Notes under the pieces: generated by a model
Databases searched by the model: none
The model's input: the letters and a program-made list of their open reading frames with translations, nothing else
Told to the model about the DNA's origin: nothing
Origin: Rhodanobacter panaciterrae
GTDB taxonomy: Bacteria; Pseudomonadota; Gammaproteobacteria; Xanthomonadales; Rhodanobacteraceae
Assembly (NCBI RefSeq): GCF_014651895.1
Contig: NZ_BMXT01000002.1
Location: 682,001 to 746,000, forward strand
Reading direction: 5' to 3'
DNA: 64,000 nt
Made by a program: the position numbers and the translations under genes
Part shown: positions 53,613 to 62,426 of the stretch, piece after piece
Numbering within the stretch: the first letter of the stretch is position 1
Layout: every line of letters starts with the position of its first letter

Positions 53613-56600
53613 TTATTTCGGCAGCGCGGGCATCTGCTGCTGCAACGCCTGCTGGCGCCTGATCTCGGCGCGCAACTGCCGCCGGGCGGCCTTGCGCTGC
53701 TGACGATCGTATTGCCACAGATAGATCGCCGGTGTGCTCAGCAGGGTCAGCATTTGGGATACCAGCAGGCCGCCGAAGATCGCGATGCCGAGCGGCTGAC
53801 GCATTTCCGACCCGACCCCGAAGCCGACCGCCAGCGGCAGCGCCGCGCCCATCGCGACCAGGGTGGTCATGGTGATCGGGCGGAAGCGCACCAGCGCGGC
53901 CTCGCGGATCGCCGTGGGTGCGGACATGCCGCGCTCGCGCTGCGCAACCAGCGCGAAGTCGACCATCAGGATCGCGTTCTTCTTGACGATGCCGATCAGC
54001 ATCAGGATCGCGATGATCGACATCAGGGTGAGCTGGGTATGCGTGACCAGCATCGCCAGATACGCGCCCATGCCGGCAGCAGGCAAGGTGGAGAGGATGG
54101 TCAGCGGGTGGATCAGGCTCTCGTAGAGAATGCCCAGCACGATGTACATGACCAGGATCACCGCGATCAGCATCAGCACCGCGCCGGTCAACGCCTCCAT
54201 CAGCTGCTGGTTGTTGCCCGCATATTTTTTCTGCACGCCTTGCGGCAGTTGCGCGGCGTCAATCACCTGATCGACCAGCTTGATGCCTTGCAACTGGGTC
54301 ACGCCCTTGGCCAGGTTGTAGCTGACCGAGGCCGACTCGAGCTGGTCGAAATGGCTGATGCTGACTGGCGCGATGTTCGGCGCGATATGCGCCACCGCGG
54401 ACAGCGGAATCATCGTGCCCAGACTGTTGCGCACGTAAGTGTTCAGCAGCGCGGCCGGACTCAGCGACTTCGCCCCGGACGAGGTCAGCACGACACGGTA
54501 CTGGTTGATGTCCGAATAGATGGTGGACACCGGCTGCTGGCCGAAGGCGTCGCTCAGCGCGGTATCGACCAGTGCCATGCTGACGTGCAGGTGCGCGGCC
54601 GCCTCGCGATCCACCGTCAGCAGCTGCTGCTTGCCGATGCTGTCGAAGCTGGTGCTGACATCGCGGAACTCCTTCATGCCACGCATACGTTGCGCCAGCT
54701 TGAGGGTCGGTCCCTGCAGGCCGGCACCGGAGGTGCTGGTGAGCTGGAACTGGTACTGGCCCTGCCCGCTGCCACCACCGCCACCGCCGTTGCCGAAGAA
54801 CTGCACCGGCGTCAGCGACACATCGAGATCGGCCAGCGGTTTGTATTGCTGGTCGAGCCGCTCGATCACCTGCTTGACGGTCTTGTGGCGATCGCCCGGC
54901 GCACTGCCATACGGCTTGAGGTCGACAAACATCTGCGCCTGGTTGCCGACTGCACCACCGTTGCCGCCCAGCACCGCGGTGACATCCTGCACCGCCGGGT
55001 CGGCCTGCATCACCGCGGCGACCTGCTGCACCCGTTCTGCCAACAGGGTCGGCGAGATGTTCGCGTCGGCCGTGATATTTGCCTGCAGCATGCCGATGTC
55101 CTCGTCCGGCATGATGCCGCCGCCGGCGGTCAGCGCCACCGCGACCGCCAGCAGCGCGGTCATTACCAGCAGGATCGCCGGTTGCCAGCGCATGATGCGG
55201 CGATGGTGCATGGCCCAGTCCAGCGCGCGCTCGTAAGTGCCATGCAGGCCGCGGTCGAAACGCACCAGCGCTCGCTGCAACCGGTTCGGCTTGCGCTGTT
55301 CTTCGCTGTGTTCCAGCTTGAGGTAACGCCCGCACAGTGCCGGGGTCAGGGTCAGCGACACTACCGCGGAGATCACCACCGCCGCGGTCAAGGTGATCGA
55401 GAACTCGCGCATCAACATGGTGAACATGTTGTTGCCGAACAGCATCGGCGCGAATACCGCGACCAGCGACAGCGTGATCGAGATCACTGTGAAGCCGATC
55501 TCGCTGACACCGGTCAGCGCCGCTTCCAGCGGCGGCGTGCCCTGTTCCATGTGCCGCACGATGTTCTCGATCACCACGATCGCGTCGTCGACCACGAAAC
55601 CGATGCACAGCACCAGCGCGATCAGCGACAAGGTGTTGAGCGAGAAGCCGAGCGTCCACATCACCACGAAGGCGCCGGCCAGCGACAGCGGCACGCTGAG
55701 CATCGCGATCAGAGTCGGCCGCAACCGGCGCAGGAACACCAGCATCACGATCGCGACCATCACGATGCTGAGCAGCAGCGCGACCTCCACCTCGTGCAGG
55801 GCTGACTGGGTGGTCTGGGTCAGGTCGAAGATCGGGGTGATCTGCACGTCTGCCGGCAACAGGCCGTGGAACGCCGGCAGCTTCGCGCGGATCGCGTTGG
55901 CAGTGGCGACCGCGTTCGCTTCCGGCCGCTTGCTGATCTGCATGGTCACCGAGTGCTGACCATTGAACCAGGCCGCCTGGTATTGATCCTCCGGCCCGCT
56001 GCTGACCGTGGCCACATCGGACAGCCGTACCGGCGTGCCGTTCTTCATCGCGATCAGCAGCCGGCCGAACTCGGCCGGCTCGTACAGGCTGTCGCTGGCG
56101 GTCACCGTCATCTGCGTGTGGCCGTTGCTCAGTGTGCCCTGCGGCGAGGTGACGTTGGCCGCACGCAAGGCATTGCTGACGTCATTCGCGGTAATGCCCT
56201 TGGCCGCCAGCGCCACGGTATCCAGCTCGATCCGCACCGCGTGCGGTGCGCCACCGAAGATCTGCACCCGTGCCACCCCGGGGATCTGCGCCACCGCCGG
56301 ACTCAGCAAGGTATCGGTGAGGTCATACAGCCGGTCCGGCGGCAGGCTGGTCGAGGTGAGCGCCACCAACAGCACCGGAATCTGCGAGGTGTCGAATTTG
56401 AAGTACTGCGGCGGATTCGGCATCCCCGGCGGCAGGTCGGGCGCTGCGGCGTTGATCGCCGCCTGCACCTCTCGCGCCGCCGCGTCGGTGTTGACGCCGA
56501 AATTGAACATCACCATGACCTGCGCATTGCCCTCGTTGGCCGTGCCCATCATCTGGCGCACGCCGGGGATACGGCCGAGGTGACGCTCCAGCGGTGCCAT

Positions 56601-56789
56601 CACCGTGCTGGCCATGGTCTGCGCACTCGCACCAGGTACCTGTGCGGCCACGAACACGCCGGGAAATTCCAGCGTGGGCAGCGCAGCCACCCCGAGCAGC
56701 AGGTACGCCCACAGTCCGGCCAGCATCAGGCCGATGGCAAGCAGCGAGGTGCCGGCGGGGCGACGGATCAGTGGCGCGAAAATATTCAA
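53613..56789 (-). CDS. RND-family multidrug efflux pump, MdtB-like
   Basis: A 1058-residue paralogue of the following gene, with the same helix 1 (LNIFAPLIRRPAGTSLLA), the Asp pair in GFVVDDAIVVIENIVRHME and GIVKKNAILMVDFALVAQ. The pair is arranged like mdtB-mdtC, whose products form a mixed trimer. A TTG start at 56789 is chosen because GGGAG lies 7 bases upstream and it aligns exactly with the paralogue's ATG; the longer ATG reading frame to 56897 adds residues unlike the family. No mdtA-like adaptor gene precedes it; btuB does. Confidence 0.93.
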   Translation of the reverse strand: MNIFAPLIRRPAGTSLLAIGLMLAGLWAYLLLGVAALPTLEFPGVFVAAQVPGASAQTMASTVMAPLERHLGRIPGVRQMMGTANEGNAQVMVMFNFGVNTDAAAREVQAAINAAAPDLPPGMPNPPQYFKFDTSQIPVLLVALTSTSLPPDRLYDLTDTLLSPAVAQIPGVARVQIFGGAPHAVRIELDTVALAAKGITANDVSNALRAANVTSPQGTLSNGHTQMTVTASDSLYEPAEFGRLLIAMKNGTPVRLSDVATVSSGPEDQYQAAWFNGQHSVTMQISKRPEANAVATANAIRAKLPAFHGLLPADVQITPIFDLTQTTQSALHEVEVALLLSIVMVAIVMLVFLRRLRPTLIAMLSVPLSLAGAFVVMWTLGFSLNTLSLIALVLCIGFVVDDAIVVIENIVRHMEQGTPPLEAALTGVSEIGFTVISITLSLVAVFAPMLFGNNMFTMLMREFSITLTAAVVISAVVSLTLTPALCGRYLKLEHSEEQRKPNRLQRALVRFDRGLHGTYERALDWAMHHRRIMRWQPAILLVMTALLAVAVALTAGGGIMPDEDIGMLQANITADANISPTLLAERVQQVAAVMQADPAVQDVTAVLGGNGGAVGNQAQMFVDLKPYGSAPGDRHKTVKQVIERLDQQYKPLADLDVSLTPVQFFGNGGGGGGSGQGQYQFQLTSTSGAGLQGPTLKLAQRMRGMKEFRDVSTSFDSIGKQQLLTVDREAAAHLHVSMALVDTALSDAFGQQPVSTIYSDINQYRVVLTSSGAKSLSPAALLNTYVRNSLGTMIPLSAVAHIAPNIAPVSISHFDQLESASVSYNLAKGVTQLQGIKLVDQVIDAAQLPQGVQKKYAGNNQQLMEALTGAVLMLIAVILVMYIVLGILYESLIHPLTILSTLPAAGMGAYLAMLVTHTQLTLMSIIAILMLIGIVKKNAILMVDFALVAQRERGMSAPTAIREAALVRFRPITMTTLVAMGAALPLAVGFGVGSEMRQPLGIAIFGGLLVSQMLTLLSTPAIYLWQYDRQQRKAARRQLRAEIRRQQALQQQMPALPK

Positions 56790-56898
56790 GTGATCTCCCT
56801 GACGCGCAAGCATAGCGGGAGAGCTTCCGCGGCAGACAGCCGCAATGGCCCCGGCGTGCGGGGTCGCAGCGTGGATTTGGCAGGAACACAGCCCCAAG

Positions 56899-56975
56899 TC
56901 ATGTCGACTTTATGCCAGCCGCCGCGACTCGAGGTATGCGTCTGGAGTCCACCTCGTATCGGAAAACCTGGGTAA
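56899..56975 (-). repeat. Duplicated 77-base segment upstream of the first RND gene (copy 2)
   Basis: Partner of 53514-53590. It lies in the 239-base space between btuB and the MdtB-like gene and may carry the shared promoter or leader of both pump genes. Confidence 0.7.
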
Positions 56976-57027
56976 CTATCCCCACGCACCAGACGCCAGC
57001 TTCCCTGCCGGCGGTGCGTAGGCAAAT

Positions 57028-58878
57028 TCAGTGCGTGGTGGGGCTGTAACGCAAGGTCAGGAACACGCTGCGGCCGGGCTGGTTGAAGTAGTACACAGTC
57101 TCGTAGTGACGGCCGAACACGTTCGCCAGCCGCGTTTCGACCTGCCAGTCCGGCGCGAAGTGGTAACTGGCGCGCAGGTCGGTGGTCGAATAGCCAGCCA
57201 GCGGGTGCCGGTTGGCCACATCGTCGTAGCTGCGACCGGCCGCGTAGACCGTGGCGCCGACGCCGAACTCGCCGAAGCGGCGATCCAGATCCACCCGCGC
57301 CGTGTGCTCGGGCCGGCGCGGCAGCACGTTGCCGTCGTTCGGGCCACCGTCCTGGTTCAGCGGCTGCAGCCAGGTCAGGTAACCCTGCAACTGCCAGCCG
57401 TCGAGATTCACACCGAGCTGGCCTTCCACGCCGCGGATGCGCGCCTTGCTGACGTTCATCGGGAAGTAGTTGCTGTCCAGCGCGATCAGCTGGTCGATGC
57501 GGGTCTGGTAGGTGTTCACCGCCCAGTTCCACGCGGTCAGCTGCTGGCTCAGGCCCAGCTCGGCGCTGCGCGATTTCTCCGGCTTCAAATTCGGGTTGCC
57601 GCTGCCGTACGGGTAATACAGGTCGTTGAAGGTCGGTGCATGGAACGCACTGCCGTAACTGGCCGAGAGCTTCAACCCGTCATCAAAGTGGTAGCCCCAT
57701 GCCGCGGCGCCGGTGTTGTGGTCGCCGAACTGGCTGTTGTGGTCGCGCCGCGCCGACAGCTGCACCTCGTTGCGGCCAAACGTGGCTTGGTACTGCACGT
57801 AGGTGCCGGTGTCATTGCGGCGGCTGGCGAGGTAACCGGTGTCGCTGTCGATGTGCTCACCCTGCCAGTCGACACCCAGTGTCAGCAACTGGTTGTCAGC
57901 CACGCTGAGGTCGTTCTGCCACGACGCCTGGTTGCGCCGTGAATAGATGTAGCCGACGAAATTCTCATTCTCGTAATTGTCGTAGCGATCGAGGTTCTGA
58001 CCCACGCTCAACGTGGTCTTCCACGCTTCCAGCGGGTTGAAGCTGAAACTGCTGCCGGCCACCTGTTGCACGGTGCGGCTGCGGTTCTGGTAGCTGCCGT
58101 CGAAGTGGATCTCGCCGAGACTGCGCAGCCAGCTGCCGCTCAGCTCCGCGCCGTTGTCCCAGCGGTAGCCGCCGTTCGCGCTGAGATTCTTGTTGCTGTA
58201 GGCGTCCTGGTCGGGTTCGTCGGTAAAGCAGCCGGCAAAAGCTTCGGCCGCACCGATGCGGCAGGCGTTGATGCCGCGGGTGTGCTGCGCGCCGACGCTG
58301 AGGTTGTACCAGGCGTGATCGCTGCCGCCGGACAGGCCGGCTTGTCCGCGCAACAGGTGGTCGCTGCCGGTGGTCACGCTGAAGGATGGCATCAGACCAC
58401 CATCGCGTGAGCCATGCCGGGTGAAGATCTGGATCACTCCACCGATCGCGTCGGCACCGTAAAGACTCGAACGCGGGCCGCGCACGATCTCGATACGATC
58501 AATCTGCTCCACCGGCAGTTGCTCGAATGCGGGCAGGCCGTTGCCGACCGAGCCGATCCGCACGCCGTCGATCAGCACCAGCGTGTGCGACGAGTTGGTG
58601 CCGCGCAGGAACAGCGAGGTCTGCTGCCCGATGCCGCCAGAGTTGGCGAAACTCACCCCAGGCAAGCCGGTCAGCAGATCCTGCACCGACAGCGGCTGCA
58701 GCCGCTCGATATCGGCACGGGTAATTACGGTGACCGACGACAGCGCCTCATCGGCAGTGATTGCGGTGCGCGTGGCGGTGACGATCACCGGACTCAGCGT
58801 GTTGGCATCGCCCTGATCGGCGGCTTGCGCGGCCATGGTGCAACTGAGCAGCGCCGCTGCCAGCAAAGACTTCTTCAT
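57028..58878 (-). CDS. btuB: BtuB-like TonB-dependent cobalamin receptor
   Basis: A 616-residue outer-membrane transporter for vitamin B12, the size of BtuB. Signal peptide 1-20 (ending AAQAA), TonB-box region LSPVIVTATRT, plug domain (IERLQPLSVQDLLTGLPGVSF, SLFLRGTNSSHTLVLIDGVRIGS, IEIVRGPRSSLYGADAIGGVIQIFT) and a 22-strand barrel ending RSVFLTLRYSPTTH. The identification as B12 receptor rests on length, plug sequence and the cobalamin riboswitch in its leader. GAGGAAC precedes ATG 58878. Confidence 0.93.
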   Translation of the reverse strand: MKKSLLAAALLSCTMAAQAADQGDANTLSPVIVTATRTAITADEALSSVTVITRADIERLQPLSVQDLLTGLPGVSFANSGGIGQQTSLFLRGTNSSHTLVLIDGVRIGSVGNGLPAFEQLPVEQIDRIEIVRGPRSSLYGADAIGGVIQIFTRHGSRDGGLMPSFSVTTGSDHLLRGQAGLSGGSDHAWYNLSVGAQHTRGINACRIGAAEAFAGCFTDEPDQDAYSNKNLSANGGYRWDNGAELSGSWLRSLGEIHFDGSYQNRSRTVQQVAGSSFSFNPLEAWKTTLSVGQNLDRYDNYENENFVGYIYSRRNQASWQNDLSVADNQLLTLGVDWQGEHIDSDTGYLASRRNDTGTYVQYQATFGRNEVQLSARRDHNSQFGDHNTGAAAWGYHFDDGLKLSASYGSAFHAPTFNDLYYPYGSGNPNLKPEKSRSAELGLSQQLTAWNWAVNTYQTRIDQLIALDSNYFPMNVSKARIRGVEGQLGVNLDGWQLQGYLTWLQPLNQDGGPNDGNVLPRRPEHTARVDLDRRFGEFGVGATVYAAGRSYDDVANRHPLAGYSTTDLRASYHFAPDWQVETRLANVFGRHYETVYYFNQPGRSVFLTLRYSPTTH

Positions 58879-59014
58879 GTTCGTTCCTCGGCCGCGCACC
58901 CGCGCACGGCGCATCGTTCAATGAGCTGGCAGCAGGCAGAGGGAAGGACGGAACGACGGGCAGGCGGGATCGCCCAACACGTGGTTCGGCCTCGCCCACC
59001 GCGAGCCACCAGGA

Positions 59015-59225
59015 ATCGTTCGGGCCGGTCTCCGGGCTCACGAGTGGCACGCGGTACTCCGCATGCCCCGAACGACGCCTTCCCGTGCTCAAGCACAGTG
59101 GCATTCGCCGTTCGTGGATCTCGCTTACCGTTGCGGGGGCAGCGCCGGCCTTGCAGTGCGATTGCGCACCACGCACCGGCTTCCCGTTTCATCCCTCGGG
59201 CGCGAAGCCGTAGGGACACCTGAAC
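59015..59225 (-). promoter_or_regulatory. Cobalamin (adenosylcobalamin) riboswitch of btuB
   Basis: On the minus strand the classic order is present: start CAGGTGTCCC, GGGATGAAACGGGAAGCCGG, GGCCGGCGCTGCCCCCGCAA with CGGTAAGCGAGA, the B12 box region GCCACTG, GGGAAGGCG and the 3' part GAGCCCGGAGACCGGCC. It ends about 140 bases before the btuB ATG. It should switch btuB off when cobalamin is plentiful. The rest of 58879-59268 holds no gene. Confidence 0.95.
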
Positions 59226-59268
59226 CGCTCAAGTCTAGCTTTGGACGGCCATTTCAGCAAACGCAGTC

Positions 59269-60408
59269 TCAGCTGGCCACGCCGCCTATCCAGCTCTGCT
59301 GCACGCGGTACTCGTCGTCCAGCACCACCAGATCGGCCAGATAGCCGGCGGCGATGCGGCCGTGGCTGGCGCCGAGGCCGAGAAAATCGGCCGGATAGGT
59401 GCTGGCCATGCGCACCGCCTCGTCCAGCGGCAGGCCGAGCAGTTGCACGGCATTGCGCACCGCGCCGGCCATGTCCAGCGCGGAGCCGGCCAGCACGCCT
59501 TGCGCGGTCTGGCAGATGCCGTCCTTCGCGGTGATGATTTCGCCGTTGAGTACGAAATCGGGATGATCCGCACCGACCGGCGGCATCGCGTCGGTGACCA
59601 GCAGCATCTTGCCGCGTGCTTTCGCGGCGATCGCCACACGCAGGCTGGCCGGATGCACGTGATGGCCGTCGACGATCAGTCCGCACCAGCTGTTCGCATC
59701 CTCCAGCGCCGCACCGACTACGCCCGGTTCGCGGCTGCCGAACGGCGTCATCGCGTTGAACAGGTGGGTGAAGCCGCGCAGACCGGCGGCCAGTGCAGCG
59801 TGCGTGGTCGCGTAGTCGGCGGCGGTGTGGCCGGCGCAGACGATCACGCCGGCGGCGGCCAGTGCACCGATGCTGGCCAGCGGCACCTGGTCGGGCGCCA
59901 GCGTGAGCAGGCGCACGCCGCGATGCGGCGCGCACAGCAGCGCCAGTTCCTCGCTGCCGGGCGCGTGGAAAAATTTCGGATCGTGCACACCCTTGCGTGC
60001 CGGTGCCAGGTATGGCCCTTCCAGATGGATGCCGAGCACGCCCGGCACGCCTTCGGCCAGCGCCTGCTCCACCGCGGCAAGTGCGGCGCGCATGACGTCC
60101 ACGCTGTCGCTGACCAGGGTCGGCAGGAAGCCGGTAGTGCCGTAGCGCCGGTGCGCCGCACCGATGCGGCGGATCGTCTCCACCGTTGGCGCGTCGTTGA
60201 ACAGCACGCCGCCACCGCCATTCACCTGCGTATCGATGAAGCCCGGCAGCAGCATCGCGCCGCGCAGATCGCGCTGTTTCGCATTGCGCACGCGCGGATC
60301 GGACGGTGGCAGCAAGTCGACGATGCGCTCGCCATCGAGCAGCACCGCGAGGTCGTTGCGCCAGCCGTCAGGGGTCAGTACACGGCCGTTGATAAGGGCG
60401 AGAATCAT
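59269..60408 (-). CDS. nagA: N-acetylglucosamine-6-phosphate deacetylase
   Basis: A 379-residue amidohydrolase that converts GlcNAc-6-P to glucosamine-6-P and acetate. Family motifs in order: LPGFIDTQVNGGGG, GIHLEGPYLAPARKGVH (metal Glu), CAGHTAADY (His), HLFNAMTPFGSREPG, DGHHVHPASLR and LVTDAMPPVG (catalytic Asp). The start at 60408 is 8 bases after the nagB-II stop, so they are cotranscribed. A much longer open frame upstream is the shadow of nagB-II. Confidence 0.96.
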   Translation of the reverse strand: MILALINGRVLTPDGWRNDLAVLLDGERIVDLLPPSDPRVRNAKQRDLRGAMLLPGFIDTQVNGGGGVLFNDAPTVETIRRIGAAHRRYGTTGFLPTLVSDSVDVMRAALAAVEQALAEGVPGVLGIHLEGPYLAPARKGVHDPKFFHAPGSEELALLCAPHRGVRLLTLAPDQVPLASIGALAAAGVIVCAGHTAADYATTHAALAAGLRGFTHLFNAMTPFGSREPGVVGAALEDANSWCGLIVDGHHVHPASLRVAIAAKARGKMLLVTDAMPPVGADHPDFVLNGEIITAKDGICQTAQGVLAGSALDMAGAVRNAVQLLGLPLDEAVRMASTYPADFLGLGASHGRIAAGYLADLVVLDDEYRVQQSWIGGVAS

Positions 60409-60416
60409 GGCGTTGC

Positions 60417-61448
60417 TCAGACCGTTTCGGTCACCTTGTTGAGATGCGGCGGCACGTCGGGATTGAAGCCGCGACGCAGCGCCAGCTCGCTCGCCGCGCG
60501 ATAGAAGCTCTGGATGATCAGCAGCGGCGTGCACAGCGCCGGCAACCCGGCCAGCACCGGAAGCATGCCCGCGCCCTGCATGCCGGGCGCGGCCACGAAA
60601 ACCTGCGCGCCGCGCTTGCGGAACTCGTCGGCAATCGCCAGCGTGCTGGCCAAAGTGTCGTCGTCCTGGGCGAAACACAGCACCGGAAAATCCGGACCGA
60701 CCAGCGCCATCGGTCCGTGCTTCACTTCGGCCGCACTGAACGCTTCGGCATGCAGGCCACAGGTTTCCTTGAACTTCAGCGCCGCTTCCAGCGCGATACC
60801 AAAGCCGAAGCCGCGGCCGACCACGAACAGGTTGTGCGCATCGACCAGGCCATCGCTCAACGCCGACCAGTCCGCGTCCCAACCGGCGCGCAATGCATCC
60901 GGGAGCGCATGCAGCGAATCCACCAGCGCACGATCGCCGTGCCAGCGCGCGCACAGGTGCAGGACGGCCGCCAGCGCGGCGATATAACTCTTGGTCGCCG
61001 CCACGCTGCGTTCGGGGCCGGCATGCAGCGGGATCACCGTGTCGGCAATCGCCGCCAGCGGCGAATCCTCGACATTCACCATCGCCACCACGTGCGCGCC
61101 GGCAATCTTTGCGGCCTGCGCGTTGCGTACCAGATCCGGGCTCTTGCCGGACTGCGAGATCGCGATGAACAGCGCGCCCTCCCATTGCTGCGGGGCTGCG
61201 TAGACCGAGGTGACCGATGGCGATACCGAGGCGGTGACGATGCCCAGCTGGGTCTCGAACACGTACTTCGCATACGCGGCGGCATGATCGGAACTGCCGC
61301 GTGCGCAGGTCACGATGAAACGCGGCGGCTTTACGCGCAGCGATTGCGCCAGCGCCGTCACCACGCTGTCGTTGGCGGCGAACTGGCGCGCGACCACCTC
61401 GGCCGCTTCGTGCGCTTCGCGGTACATCAGGGTGTCGCGGGCATCCAT
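60417..61448 (-). CDS. nagB-II: Glucosamine-6-phosphate deaminase, SIS-domain type (NagB-II)
   Basis: A 343-residue enzyme with two SIS domains (first: IVTCARGSSDHAAAYAKY and IAISQSGKSPDLVRNAQ; second: LFVVGRGFGFGIALEAALKFKETCG, FSAAEVKHGPMAL) resembling the isomerase half of glucosamine synthase without the glutaminase domain. In xanthomonads and Shewanella this replaces the classical NagB, making fructose-6-P and ammonia. Position between nagQ and nagA supports this. Confidence 0.93.
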   Translation of the reverse strand: MDARDTLMYREAHEAAEVVARQFAANDSVVTALAQSLRVKPPRFIVTCARGSSDHAAAYAKYVFETQLGIVTASVSPSVTSVYAAPQQWEGALFIAISQSGKSPDLVRNAQAAKIAGAHVVAMVNVEDSPLAAIADTVIPLHAGPERSVAATKSYIAALAAVLHLCARWHGDRALVDSLHALPDALRAGWDADWSALSDGLVDAHNLFVVGRGFGFGIALEAALKFKETCGLHAEAFSAAEVKHGPMALVGPDFPVLCFAQDDDTLASTLAIADEFRKRGAQVFVAAPGMQGAGMLPVLAGLPALCTPLLIIQSFYRAASELALRRGFNPDVPPHLNKVTETV

Positions 61449-61460
61449 AGATAGACGGCC

Positions 61461-62213
61461 TCAGTCGGTTTGCAGTTCGGCGACGAAGTCGTAGATGTCG
61501 CCGCGATACCAGGAACAGGTGAACTCGACCACGCGGCCGTCGTCCAGAAAACTGCGCCGCTCGATGCTCAGACCGGCGCTACCCACCGCCACATGCAGCA
61601 GCCGCGCCTGTTGCGCATTCAGAGACACCGCGCGCAGCCGCTGCAAGGCGCGGCGCGGGCGGCAGTTGAGCTTTTCCAATGCCTCGTACAACGAGTCGTG
61701 CACCAGCAGCGGATCGGGCAGCACGCTGGCCGGCACCACGCTGCGTTCGATCGCCAGCGGTTCATCCTGGCCGTAACGCACACGGTTCAACCGCACCACC
61801 AGCGAGCCGGGCGACAGGTTCAACGCCATCGACTCCTCCGGCGTCACTTCGCCGATGCCGCGCTCGAAGAATTCCGAACGTGGCGACAGGCCGCGTTCGC
61901 GCAGGTCCTCGGTGAAGCTGGTCAGCCGCGACATCGGCTTGACGATGCGTTCGGCGATGAAGGTGCCGGCGCCATGGCGCTGGGTCAGCAGACCTTCCTC
62001 GACCAGGCCGGCGATCGCCTTGCGCACGGTCACCCGCGACAGCTTCAGCGCCTGCGACAGGTCGCGCTCGCTCGGGAGCGCCTGACCCGGTTCGATGTCG
62101 CGATGCTCGACCACGTTGCGGATCGCCCGGCGCAGCCGCAGGTATGCCAGCGGCTGATGCGTGGCCGGGTCGTGACAGATCCGGCGGTATTCGTTGGCCA
62201 GGGCAGTTTCCAT
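61461..62213 (-). CDS. nagQ: GntR/HutC-family regulator, probable NagQ
   Basis: A 250-residue regulator with an N-terminal winged helix (EPGQALPSERDLSQALKLS, VTVRKAIAGLVEEGLLTQRHGAGTFIA) and a C-terminal UTRA ligand domain (RGLSPRSEFFERG, LAIERSVVPASVLP). It lies 12 bases before nagB-II in one operon with nagA. The expected effector is GlcNAc-6-P. Candidate binding sites with paired TGGT repeats lie just upstream of its start and before zwf. Confidence 0.9.
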   Translation of the reverse strand: METALANEYRRICHDPATHQPLAYLRLRRAIRNVVEHRDIEPGQALPSERDLSQALKLSRVTVRKAIAGLVEEGLLTQRHGAGTFIAERIVKPMSRLTSFTEDLRERGLSPRSEFFERGIGEVTPEESMALNLSPGSLVVRLNRVRYGQDEPLAIERSVVPASVLPDPLLVHDSLYEALEKLNCRPRRALQRLRAVSLNAQQARLLHVAVGSAGLSIERRSFLDDGRVVEFTCSWYRGDIYDFVAELQTD

Positions 62214-62222
62214 ACCAGCAAA

Positions 62223-62240
62223 GATACCAATAGCAAACCA
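62223..62240 (-). promoter_or_regulatory. Candidate NagQ operator upstream of nagQ
   Basis: On the minus strand TGGTTTGCTATTGGTATC contains two TGGT elements exactly 11 bases apart, about 10 bases before the nagQ ATG. The same spacing occurs at 62337. Confidence 0.5.
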
Positions 62241-62336
62241 CTAACCGCAAGCCTGCCTTCGCAAACAGGTACATCACGGAGTCATTTGTTGTTGCAGCCC
62301 GTTCTTATGAATTCGTATGCATAGCGGTAGCTGATC

Positions 62337-62354
62337 TGGTATTTCACTGGTACG
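62337..62354 (+). promoter_or_regulatory. Candidate NagQ operator upstream of zwf
   Basis: TGGTATTTCACTGGTACG has the same two TGGT elements at 11-base spacing. A possible promoter (TTGCAG 62292-62297, TATGCA 62316-62321) lies just upstream, so binding here would block early elongation toward zwf. Confidence 0.5.
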
Positions 62355-62426
62355 ATCATTCACACCCCGGGCAAGACGCGCCGACAGGCCTCTGCCCGCC
62401 ATCCGGCATCGAGTCGAGGTGATTGC

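Noticed and set aside
53337..55805. Plus-strand 822-codon open frame opposite the MdtB-like gene
   Set aside because: Antisense shadow of a conserved RND pump; composition is low-complexity (Arg, His, Asp) with no motif.
50249..56789. Tandem RND genes as an assembly duplication
   Set aside because: The two proteins differ at many positions along their length, so they are old paralogues, not a copied read block.
60409..61185. Long upstream extension of nagA (638-codon frame)
   Set aside because: The extra part is an out-of-frame reading of nagB-II; the true NagA start MILALINGRVLTP follows at 60408.
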